DNA from: Chryseobacterium sp. POL2
GTDB lineage: Bacteria > Bacteroidota > Bacteroidia > Flavobacteriales > Weeksellaceae
Direction of reading: 5' to 3'
DNA length: 64,000 nucleotides
Assembly: GCF_011058315.1 (NCBI RefSeq)
Contig: NZ_CP049298.1
Span: forward strand, 2,604,001 to 2,668,000
Within the stretch, counting starts at the first letter, position 1, and every line of letters begins with the position of its first letter. Below the pieces are notes generated by a model. The model saw nothing but the letters and a program-made list of their open reading frames with translations, searched no databases and was not told the DNA's origin. Shown in pieces: positions 7,787-15,052 of the stretch. The position numbers and the translations under genes are program-made.

Positions 7787-10409
7787 TCACAACAATAGCA
7801 CTAAAATTCCTTTTAAGGTTTCGGCAAGAACTGCTAGGCTTATTGGAAGGGAAAATATAGCTTCTTCCAAAGGAGCAATTATTGAATTGGTCAAAAATGG
7901 TTATGATGCTGACAGTAAAATTAGCATTGTGTATTTTGATAATAAATTTTCAACGGTTTTAAATGAAATAACTGAAGAATATGTAAGCGAATTAAATTCT
8001 TTAGGAATATCAAAAGTCGAAATCTTTGATTTATACGAAAAGGATATTGAAAACGACAATGCATATGTAATTAAGAAAGATGTTGATGAAGAAAAAAAGA
8101 AACAATTCAAAAACATAATAGCTAAGTTTTGTTCATTATACATTATTGATACTGGAGAAGGTATGACACAGAAAATTATTCGTGATTATTGGATGACGAT
8201 AGGTACAGATAATAAGGCGAATGATGTTTTCACTAAGTCAGGAAGGGTAAAAGCTGGTGCAAAAGGAATCGGTCGATTTGCCCTTGATAAATTAGGTGGC
8301 ATTTGTGAGATGACAACAATATTTAATCCGGAAGTACACGAAAACGATGTAGATGAGAATGGAGTTGCAACTGATTACTCGGGCTATAGATGGATTGTTA
8401 ATTGGGAAGATTTTGAAGGAGAGTTTAAAACAATAGACAAAGTTGATGCAGAGTTGATTGGCATAAATGCAAATTCAATAATTGAAGAAATTGAAGCACA
8501 AATACCATTCTTGGATTTATCAAAAATTAATTTTGAAGAAGGTGCTCAATTTGGAACGATTTTAAAAATATCAAATCTAAGAGATAATTGGGAAGATTTC
8601 TATGTTGACCAAGTTTTTACCGATTTGGAAGTACTTGTTCCACCAAAAGAAGTTGGGGAGTTTGAAATATATCTTTTTAGCTCTCTGGCGCAAAATAAAT
8701 ATGGTGAAGTATTAGGTTCAGTTTGTGATGATTATGACTATAAATTAGTTGCAAAGGCTGATGAAAATCAAAATATTTCAATTACAGTTTATCGTGAAGA
8801 GTATGATGTTGAGTTAATTCCAAATGGATTTTTTCAGAGAGAAGCGATGAAGAATGAGCCTTACAGAAAAGAAGATTTCCTTCAAGGATTTTGGAAAAAG
8901 GAAACATCATTTTCTCAAATATTGATGGGTTTTAAAGAACGTGACGAGGATAATACGTTTGACAATATTGGGGTTTTTGAATTTACATTTTACTTCCTAA
9001 AAAGAAGCTATTCAAGCGATGACGCAAGCCGTTTCTTTTACAAAGGATTTATGTCAAATAATCGTAAAGATTGGTTGAATAAATTTGGAGGAATTAAACT
9101 ATTCAGAGATAACTTCAGGGTAAGACCATACGGAGAGGCAAAAGATGCAGCGTTTGATTGGTTAAGTTTGGGTAATAGAAAAGCGGCAAGTCCTGCGGGT
9201 GTAGCAAAATCGGAAGGCGGATATAGAGTTGAGCCGGAAAATGTGGCTGGGGCAGTAAAAATTTCAAGGTTAACCAACGTAAATTTTGAAGATAAATCAA
9301 GCAGAGAAGGTTTGCAGAATAATAAAACCTTTGATGTGTTTAAGCAGCTTTTAGCAGGGATAATTAATGTTTTTGAAGACGACAGGGCATTTATTGCAAG
9401 AGAAATGGATGCTTATGATGATGAAAGATTTGGAGCAGAAAGGAATAGAAAAAAAGCTGAAGATTTGGCTAAAAAAATCGTTGCAGATTCCCGTGAGAAA
9501 AGAAAGCAAAGGGAAGATAATCCTAATAATGCTACCAATGATAATACATCCGAAGAACAACAAGCAAGTGATAGAGAAAAGGAAATTTTAGCAATTGAGA
9601 TAGAACGTAAAGAAGAACAAATCGAAAAACTTAAAGACGAACAAAAAGTATTACGAGGATTAGCAAGTAGCGGTATTGTTTTAGCGTCTTTTAGTCACGA
9701 TTTGAGTAAATTAAACGATGTATTGAGTTCAAGAACTGATAAGTTAAAAGAGCTAATTTCTGAAAAAATTAAAGAGGAAGATTATATTCAAGTTGAACGA
9801 AGAAAGAATCCTTTTTCTCAGATAGAGAAAATAAAAACACAGGATGTTAAACTTCAGAATTGGTTAAATTTTTCAATGGGTGCTACTAGAAAGGATAAAC
9901 GGAAAAGGCCGCAAGTATTCCTTCAAAATTATTTTCTTGAATTTAAAGAAGATTGGAAAACAGTATTGGATGAAAGAGGTACTAATTTAGAAATTTCAGA
10001 AATAGAAGATATTGAGTTACGAGTTTTTGAAATCGACCTTGATAGTATTTTTAATAATCTTTTGGTTAACTCTATTGAAGCTTTCAATCTAATGAAGGTA
10101 AATAGACAAAGAGAAATACAAGTAAAAGTTCACTCTAATGGGAAAGAAGTTATTTTTGACTATGCTGACAATGGTACAGGATTATCTAAAGATATTGAAA
10201 AAGCAGAAATTATTTTTGAGCCATTATTTACAACTCGAAGAAACCCACATACTGCTGAAGAGGAAGGCACAGGATTGGGTATGTGGTTAGTACAGTCAAT
10301 TGTTAAAGAAAATGATGGAAACCTAAAACTATTATTCCCTGAAAATGGATTTGGTTTAAGAATTTCATTTCCTGTAAAATATAAAAGACAAAAGGATGGA
10401 CAAGTATAA
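7779..10409 (+). CDS. Double-GHKL protein: Hsp90/MutL-like ATPase N-terminus plus histidine-kinase-like C-terminus
   Basis: An 876-residue cytoplasmic protein with two GHKL ATP-binding modules. Module 1: GAIIELVKNGYDAD (residues 32-45, Glu36 and Asn40), IIDTGEGMT (122-130) and the glycine lid KAGAKGIGRFALDK (158-171), the layout of HATPase_c_3/MutL-MORC-type ATPases. A long charged coiled-coil region (about 540-630) leads to an H-box-like segment, ASFSHDLSK with His640, then the kinase N-box NNLLVNSIEAFN (about 759-770), G1 DNGTGL (about 797) and G2 EGTGLGMWLV (about 829). It has no transmembrane or sensor domain. It overlaps the XRE gene by 8 bp and the receiver gene by 14 bp. The protein probably phosphorylates or otherwise controls the receiver protein; the trigger is unknown. 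Confidence 0.88.
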   Translation: MTNHNNSTKIPFKVSARTARLIGRENIASSKGAIIELVKNGYDADSKISIVYFDNKFSTVLNEITEEYVSELNSLGISKVEIFDLYEKDIENDNAYVIKKDVDEEKKKQFKNIIAKFCSLYIIDTGEGMTQKIIRDYWMTIGTDNKANDVFTKSGRVKAGAKGIGRFALDKLGGICEMTTIFNPEVHENDVDENGVATDYSGYRWIVNWEDFEGEFKTIDKVDAELIGINANSIIEEIEAQIPFLDLSKINFEEGAQFGTILKISNLRDNWEDFYVDQVFTDLEVLVPPKEVGEFEIYLFSSLAQNKYGEVLGSVCDDYDYKLVAKADENQNISITVYREEYDVELIPNGFFQREAMKNEPYRKEDFLQGFWKKETSFSQILMGFKERDEDNTFDNIGVFEFTFYFLKRSYSSDDASRFFYKGFMSNNRKDWLNKFGGIKLFRDNFRVRPYGEAKDAAFDWLSLGNRKAASPAGVAKSEGGYRVEPENVAGAVKISRLTNVNFEDKSSREGLQNNKTFDVFKQLLAGIINVFEDDRAFIAREMDAYDDERFGAERNRKKAEDLAKKIVADSREKRKQREDNPNNATNDNTSEEQQASDREKEILAIEIERKEEQIEKLKDEQKVLRGLASSGIVLASFSHDLSKLNDVLSSRTDKLKELISEKIKEEDYIQVERRKNPFSQIEKIKTQDVKLQNWLNFSMGATRKDKRKRPQVFLQNYFLEFKEDWKTVLDERGTNLEISEIEDIELRVFEIDLDSIFNNLLVNSIEAFNLMKVNRQREIQVKVHSNGKEVIFDYADNGTGLSKDIEKAEIIFEPLFTTRRNPHTAEEEGTGLGMWLVQSIVKENDGNLKLLFPENGFGLRISFPVKYKRQKDGQV

Positions 10410-11085
10410 AATACTCTTTATAGATGAGGAGAGAGATAGCTTTGATGATTTTCTTGATTATGTTGAAAAATCACCCAGGGCGGGTGAAATAGAACCGTTA
10501 ACACAGCTACCCTTGGAAGATTTAGATTCTATGATTGAAAAAATCATAGACATTTCTCCTGATGCAATCATAACAGATTTCAATCTGAATGAAAAAAGAG
10601 TTGATATTGATTATAACGTTCCATATAATGGAACAGAACTCCTTGAAACATTTCTTTCAATAAGAGATGGTTTCCCGTTCATTGTTTTAACTGCTTTTGA
10701 TGATATTGCTGTTAATCAGGCTGATGATGTAAATAAAGTATATGTAAAAAATATTTTGCACAAGTCAAATAAAGAAGAGATGACAAAAGCAAAGGCAACA
10801 TTTTTGGATAGGGTAATAGCATCAATAAATCATTATCAAGCAAAATTGAAAAATGCTGAAGAAGAACTCGTTCAATTATTGGAAAAGAAAAAGGCAGGTA
10901 AAACGAATTATGATGAAGAGCAAAGAATTATAGAGTTAGATGGTTTTATTGAAAAATCCGTTGACAAAGGTTCGTCGATACCAAACGAGTATAAATTGTC
11001 TTCAAATACTGATAGATTAGGAGAATTATTGAGCAGGGTCGATAATATGATTAACAAGTTAAATAAGGATGGTAATGACAATTGA
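10396..11085 (+). CDS. Stand-alone receiver-domain protein with C-terminal coiled coil
   Basis: A 229-residue response-regulator-like protein. The receiver signature is present but divergent: acidic pair in LFIDEERD (Asp10, Glu11), probable phospho-acceptor Asp61 in IITDFNLN, Thr99 in IVLTAFDD and a conserved-type Lys at 118 or 123 (YVKNILHK). An insertion of about 15 residues follows the phospho-acceptor. No DNA-binding output domain follows; residues 135-229 are charged and helical, including a coiled coil (KLKNAEEELVQLLEKKK). It overlaps both neighbours by 14 and 17 bases. In this setting the receiver may transmit the state of the kinase-like protein to the nuclease or methylase; that is inference. 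Confidence 0.8.
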   Translation: MDKYKILFIDEERDSFDDFLDYVEKSPRAGEIEPLTQLPLEDLDSMIEKIIDISPDAIITDFNLNEKRVDIDYNVPYNGTELLETFLSIRDGFPFIVLTAFDDIAVNQADDVNKVYVKNILHKSNKEEMTKAKATFLDRVIASINHYQAKLKNAEEELVQLLEKKKAGKTNYDEEQRIIELDGFIEKSVDKGSSIPNEYKLSSNTDRLGELLSRVDNMINKLNKDGNDN

Positions 11086-11635
11086 TTTTAGAAATGATAA
11101 TCCACAACGAACTTGTAATAAGACATATGTAAACTATCGGAGTTTCAAACCTTATCTTAGGGCGGATTTTAGAATGAAATGCGGTTATACTGATTGTAGC
11201 GATTTTTGGTTTGGAGGTACAAAGACGTTTCATATTGACCACTTTAAACCAAAAAGTAAATTTCCTGAACTTGAAACTACTTATTCTAATTTAGTTTATT
11301 GTTGCTCTTATGTGAATGTTCTGAAATCGGATGATGAAAATGAGTATTTGGATCCCTGTGAAGTAAACTATAATGAACATTTTGAAAGGGATAATGATGG
11401 AAATATTTTTCCAAAAACTGGGTCTGCAACAGCAGCCTATATGCACAAAAATTTGAAAATGTTTTTAAAGCGTTATCAGATTATTTGGACATTAGATAAA
11501 TTGATTGAAAAAATTGACCTACTTGGTGAGGTAATTGAAAAGAATGTAAACGTTTCTGATGAAATTAAAAAAGAATACATTAATCTAAATATTGAATTTC
11601 ATAAATACAGAAAATTTTTAAGTAAGGAACAATAG
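11069..11635 (+). CDS. HNH-type endonuclease
   Basis: A 188-residue protein with an HNH nuclease core in its first half: a knuckle Cys38/Cys43 (KCGYTDC), FHIDHFKPK with His55-Ile-Asp57-His58, Asn74 in YSNLVYCC, a second pair Cys78/Cys79, and Asn83/Lys86. This is the arrangement of the small HNH proteins (TIGR02646/PtuB-like) found in several phage-defence operons. The C-terminal half (about 110-188) is helical and unassigned. The usual CxxC spacing of the first knuckle is stretched to CxxxxC, so zinc binding may differ. It overlaps the receiver gene by 17 bases; the methylase follows after 9 bases. A role as the cleaving subunit is inferred. A start at 11075 is equally possible. Confidence 0.82.
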   Translation: MVMTIDFRNDNPQRTCNKTYVNYRSFKPYLRADFRMKCGYTDCSDFWFGGTKTFHIDHFKPKSKFPELETTYSNLVYCCSYVNVLKSDDENEYLDPCEVNYNEHFERDNDGNIFPKTGSATAAYMHKNLKMFLKRYQIIWTLDKLIEKIDLLGEVIEKNVNVSDEIKKEYINLNIEFHKYRKFLSKEQ

Positions 11636-11644
11636 ATTATTCAG

Positions 11645-13504
11645 ATGAACCCAAAAGTTTTTAAATTCCTCGAATCATCTGCTCTACCACCAAAAGATGT
11701 GGATAGACTTATTGTTTCTGCTTTTATCGAGATAAACAATCTTAGACTAGTAAATAATCTACTTCTTAAAGATTATTCTATAACCAAGAGAAATACAAAA
11801 AAAAGAAAAAAACTAAATGAATTTATTGCAATTGTAAAAGATGAAATTGAAGAATTTAATATAGAAGAGCTAATTGAACTCTTCGAGTTCGTTATTTCCC
11901 CTTCTGACAGAATTGTAAATGGTGCAATATATACTCCCTCAGATATTAGAGATTATATTGTAAACGAATCATTTAATAGAGATAATCTTGATATTGAAAA
12001 CTGCCAAATTGCAGATATTGCGTGTGGTTGTTCGGGATTTTTATATACGGCTGCAAAAGAACTAAAAAGTAGAACGAATAGTACATATCAATACATTTTT
12101 GAAAATCAAATTTATGGTTTAGATATTCAACAATATTCAGTAACTCGTAGTAAATTACTATTGAGTTTATTAGCATTGTCTGAAGATGAAGATTTTGAAG
12201 AATTTCATTTTAATATTTATCAAGGGGATGCTTTACTTTTCAATTGGCAAGAAGTTATTAATAATTTTAATGGTTTTGAAATTATAGTTGGAAATCCGCC
12301 TTATGTTTCAGCTCGTAATTTAGATGAAGATGCTAAAGAAAATGTAAAACTTTGGGAGGTTTGTTCAACAGGAAACCCAGACTTATATATTCCATTTTTC
12401 CAAATTGGTTATGAGAATTTAGCTCCTAATGGAATTCTTGGTTTTATTACAATGAACACTTTTTTCAAGAGTTTGAATGGTAGAGCTTTAAGAGCATATT
12501 TTGAAAGAAATAATACTTCTATCAAGATTATTGATTTTGGCACTCTTCAGATTTTTAAATCGAAGAGCACTTATACATGTGTTTGCTTTATAGAGAAAAC
12601 CGAACGGAATTATATCGAATATTATAAATCGGTTAATAAGGAGTTACCAACGAATGCTAATCTTTATCATAAAATTAATTATCAAAATTTAGATGCAAAA
12701 AAAGGTTGGAATCTTAATAATAATGAAATCATTTCTAGAATTGAGTGTGTTGGAAATCCTTTTGGAAAGAAATATAAGACAAGACACGGTATTGCAACAC
12801 TTAAAAATGATATTTATATTTTCAAACCTGTAGAAGAAGATGAGGATTATTTTTATCTTCAGAATGGTAGTCTTTTTCCAATTGAAAAAGGGATTTGTAG
12901 AGATATATTAAACTCAAATAAATTGAGTCGAGAAGTTGATTTTGATAATGTTGTTGAAAAAGTTTTGTTTCCATATGATAATAAAGTAAAACCTAAAGCA
13001 TTAGAAGAAGAGTTTTTGCAAGACACATATCCAAGAGCATTTGAATATTTACAAAGAAAAAGACTAATACTTTCTAAAAGAGATAAAGGTAAAGGAGAAT
13101 ATGAAAAATGGTTTGCTTTTGGTAGAACGCAATCTTTAGAAAAAGTAGGAAATAAATTATTCTTTCCTAAGTTTTCAGATAAGATTCCCAGCTATTTAAT
13201 AAGCAATGATATTGATTTAATGTTCTACAATGGTCAAGCAATTATTGGTCACTCTGAAGAAGAAATGCATTTGATTAAAAAGATTATGGAATCACGCTTG
13301 TTTTGGTATTATATTAAAACAACCAGTAAACCTTATTCTTCAGCATATTATTCTTTAAACGGAACTTATATCAAGAATTTTGGTATTCCAGAGTTTACTA
13401 ATGATGATATTGATTTTCTAATCAGTGAAGAAAATAGAAATATCATTGATGCTTTTTTAGAGGATTACTATGATATACAATTGACAGACGAAATGGTATT
13501 TTAA
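11645..13504 (+). CDS. N6-adenine DNA methyltransferase, Eco57I/TaqI-like
   Basis: A 619-residue class I methyltransferase of the N6-adenine group. SAM-binding motif I reads IADIACGCSGFLYTA (about 121-135), a variant of DPACGSGxF, and the catalytic motif IV is NPPY at 217-220 (VGNPPYVSARN). The region after the catalytic domain has KRLILSKRDKGKG, WFAFGRTQ and IIGHSEEEMHLI, in the order seen in TaqI_C-type target-recognition domains. The protein therefore has its own specificity domain and could protect a site alone. No nuclease motif is obvious within it, so cleavage is probably left to the HNH protein. It is the last gene of the operon, 31 bp before a terminator. Confidence 0.88.
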   Translation: MNPKVFKFLESSALPPKDVDRLIVSAFIEINNLRLVNNLLLKDYSITKRNTKKRKKLNEFIAIVKDEIEEFNIEELIELFEFVISPSDRIVNGAIYTPSDIRDYIVNESFNRDNLDIENCQIADIACGCSGFLYTAAKELKSRTNSTYQYIFENQIYGLDIQQYSVTRSKLLLSLLALSEDEDFEEFHFNIYQGDALLFNWQEVINNFNGFEIIVGNPPYVSARNLDEDAKENVKLWEVCSTGNPDLYIPFFQIGYENLAPNGILGFITMNTFFKSLNGRALRAYFERNNTSIKIIDFGTLQIFKSKSTYTCVCFIEKTERNYIEYYKSVNKELPTNANLYHKINYQNLDAKKGWNLNNNEIISRIECVGNPFGKKYKTRHGIATLKNDIYIFKPVEEDEDYFYLQNGSLFPIEKGICRDILNSNKLSREVDFDNVVEKVLFPYDNKVKPKALEEEFLQDTYPRAFEYLQRKRLILSKRDKGKGEYEKWFAFGRTQSLEKVGNKLFFPKFSDKIPSYLISNDIDLMFYNGQAIIGHSEEEMHLIKKIMESRLFWYYIKTTSKPYSSAYYSLNGTYIKNFGIPEFTNDDIDFLISEENRNIIDAFLEDYYDIQLTDEMVF

Positions 13505-13535
13505 ACCACGCTCTGCCAATCCCAAGAAAAAATAC

Positions 13536-13571
13536 GGCTTTATACAGTAATCTCTGTATAAAGCCTTTTTT
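13536..13571 (+). terminator. Strong intrinsic terminator of the five-gene operon
   Basis: A perfect 12-bp stem (GGCTTTATACAG / CTGTATAAAGCC) with a 6-base loop is followed by six T. It lies 32 bases after the methylase stop and closes the operon. Confidence 0.9.
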
Positions 13572-13601
13572 ATTTGCTGTATCAAAACAAAAACTTGTAA
13601 T

Positions 13602-13730
13602 ATCCTTACAAGAGCTATCCTAGCTTTATCAATTTGGATTTATCTACTAAAAAAAGATTTAAAAGAAACAGAACAAGTATTACAACAATGTTCGGAAAGA
13701 TACTATGAGAAAATTGGTAAGCCAGAATGA
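13602..13730 (+). pseudogene. 3' remnant of an unidentified gene
   Basis: The frame ending at TGA 13728-13730 encodes a coherent C-terminus (IWIYLLKKDLKETEQVLQQC followed by SERYYEKIGKPE) but has no ATG or GTG start, because upstream sequence is the terminator of the methylase operon. The TGA overlaps the ATG of the next gene (ATGA), the usual sign that the two genes were once an operon. Function not recognised. Confidence 0.4.
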
Positions 13731-13936
13731 AAAAGAAATTGGGGTTTTACGATTACAAACAACTCTCTGTTAATGATCAATATGACTTGGTCTTTAAAGA
13801 GGGCGTATTTTTAGGGGCAAGCGAGATAGGAAGTCGAAAATTTGCACTATACCAACTTTACAATTTTTATGTTGAGGTGGAATATGATGCTGATGCTAAT
13901 AAAATTGTAAATCTAGTTTGTAAAAGTTATAAATGA
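13727..13936 (+). CDS. Small conserved hypothetical protein
   Basis: A 69-residue protein that looks like a complete single domain of alternating beta strands (KFALYQLYNFYVEVEYDADANK), with no signal peptide and no membrane segment. I do not recognise a named family, although proteins of this size and flavour are common in flavobacterial accessory regions. It starts inside the stop codon of a truncated upstream gene, so it may be an orphan whose partner was lost. It could be an antitoxin or immunity-like protein; nothing in the sequence proves that. Confidence 0.55.
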   Translation: MKKKLGFYDYKQLSVNDQYDLVFKEGVFLGASEIGSRKFALYQLYNFYVEVEYDADANKIVNLVCKSYK

Positions 13937-13989
13937 ATTATTTCTCATCTATGGTTTATGAAAAGATAAATCGCGAATTTTGTAAATAC

Positions 13990-14316
13990 TTATAAATTTT
14001 TATAAAGATTATTTAATCTACTTTTCCCTTTAATAGCATCATCTACTTCTTTGTTTGTAACATTTTGTACTAATTGAAAAAAATAATCAATATTGATATT
14101 AAAGTAATTGGATATTAAATATAAATTTTCTAAAGTAGTATTGGGTAAGGTTTCTTCTCTGGCACTATTCCATGATTTATTATATTTCTCAGAAATATCA
14201 TTGTTCAAATATTGCTGTGTCATAGGTTTTCCTTCAATTAATAAGTCGGTTCTTAATTTTTTAAAAACAATTCCTACAGCAACTTTATATCTAAATATTT
14301 CTCTTTGAAATTTCAC
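13990..14316 (-). CDS. Divergent XRE-like helix-turn-helix protein
   Basis: The C-terminal part reads as a diverged HTH_3 domain: KLRTDLLIEGKPMTQQYLNN, then NTTLENLYLISNYFNINIDYFF, the usual last helices of XRE regulators. The longest frame begins with a TTG at 14424, which would run the coding region through two palindromes; the GTG at 14316 (giving Met-Lys-Phe-Gln-Arg-Glu) leaves them upstream as operators and gives a 108-residue protein, so I prefer it. No partner toxin is adjacent on this strand. Start and exact function are uncertain. Confidence 0.6.
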   Translation of the reverse strand: MKFQREIFRYKVAVGIVFKKLRTDLLIEGKPMTQQYLNNDISEKYNKSWNSAREETLPNTTLENLYLISNYFNINIDYFFQLVQNVTNKEVDDAIKGKSRLNNLYKNL

Positions 14317-14349
14317 AGAGTAAAATAATTTATAAAAATTCAGACTTTC

Positions 14350-14411
14350 AACGACGTTTATGTCGTTATTATTTATTACATTTGTAAAATAAGTTACAAT
14401 AAAAGTAACTT
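14350..14411 (-). promoter_or_regulatory. Two operator-like palindromes upstream of the HTH gene
   Basis: AACGAC-gtttat-GTCGTT (14350-14367) is a perfect 6+6 palindrome, and AAGTTAC-N7-GTAACTT (14391-14411) a perfect 7+7 palindrome. Both lie just upstream of the preferred start of the minus-strand HTH gene, as expected for autoregulation. Confidence 0.5.
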
Positions 14412-14424
14412 TGCGATACTTCAA

Positions 14425-14778
14425 CGAAATTATAGAAGCTATTGCTTAGAATCTTGTAATAGAAAACTGGTAATTTTTAAACACACAAGACGATAAGTAA
14501 GCGGCTCACGACCTAGGCGTGGGTCTCTTCCTCTTATCTGTGTGTAAGGTATACCAGTACCCCTATTACTGATAATGTAGAGTACCCATGCCGTTTTGTT
14601 TCCTATGCTGTCAGCTTTTTCTACGACAAGCGATATTTTCAAAAATACTGATGTGGTCAAGTGATACTTTATCTCGCAGTGCTGCATACAGAACGACAGT
14701 AAGAATAGGGTGTACAACCTATTGCGGCTTTTAGTAGCTAACACGTGGAAAATTTCATATCATTAATTTGTTTAGACT
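14425..14778. other. Gene-poor stretch with imperfect inverted repeat
   Basis: The only open frame here (minus, 14439-14744) has no recognisable protein character. The notable feature is an imperfect inverted repeat: ACACACA...GATAAG near 14480-14496 against CTTATC-TGTGTGT near 14534-14546, enclosing a smaller CTCACG/CGTGGG stem. It may be a structured remnant of mobile DNA; no function can be given. Confidence 0.35.
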
Positions 14779-14836
14779 GGTAGTGCTGTAGCATTCCCCC
14801 ACAATGCAAACCTCATTGCAGTGCTACCGTCTTTTT
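14779..14836 (+). terminator. Imperfect hairpin with T-run
   Basis: GGTAGTGCTGTA (14779-14790) pairs with TGCAGTGCTACC (14817-14828) over 12 positions with G:T wobbles, followed shortly by six T. No gene ends just upstream on +, so the assignment as terminator is tentative. Confidence 0.35.
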
Positions 14837-14840
14837 TAGT

Positions 14841-14940
14841 TGAGAGTCGAGAGATAGGGGACTGGGGACTGGAGACTGGAGACTGGAGACTGGTGACTAG
14901 AGATTGGGGATTGGGGACTGGGGATTGGTGATTGGTGGGT
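14841..14940 (+). repeat. Degenerate heptamer array (array 2)
   Basis: About 13 tandem units of RGRGAYT, for example ggggact ggagact, agagatt ggggatt and ggtgatt. Variation is confined almost wholly to purine-purine and C-T exchanges. The array sits 110 bp upstream of the SusC start. Open frames read from its complement give Pro-Gln-Ser repeats and are artefacts. Confidence 0.9.
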
Positions 14941-14974
14941 GTGACAAGAATATAGTAAGGGACAGAATAAAAAT

Positions 14975-15014
14975 GCTCTTTCCTGATAGTTTGGCGACCA
15001 TGCAAGGAAAGAGC
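14975..15014 (+). promoter_or_regulatory. Perfect 10-bp hairpin in the SusC leader
   Basis: GCTCTTTCCT (14975-14984) is the exact complement of AGGAAAGAGC (15005-15014), with a 20-base loop. It ends 38 bases before the susC ATG and is not followed by a T-run, so it fits a leader structure or operator better than a terminator. Confidence 0.5.
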
Positions 15015-15052
15015 GGTAGTAATTAATATTAATTAAAAACCATTTCAAAAGT

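Noticed and set aside
14439-14744. Minus-strand 101-residue frame
   Set aside because: No protein-like composition, no domain, and it overlaps an inverted-repeat structure.
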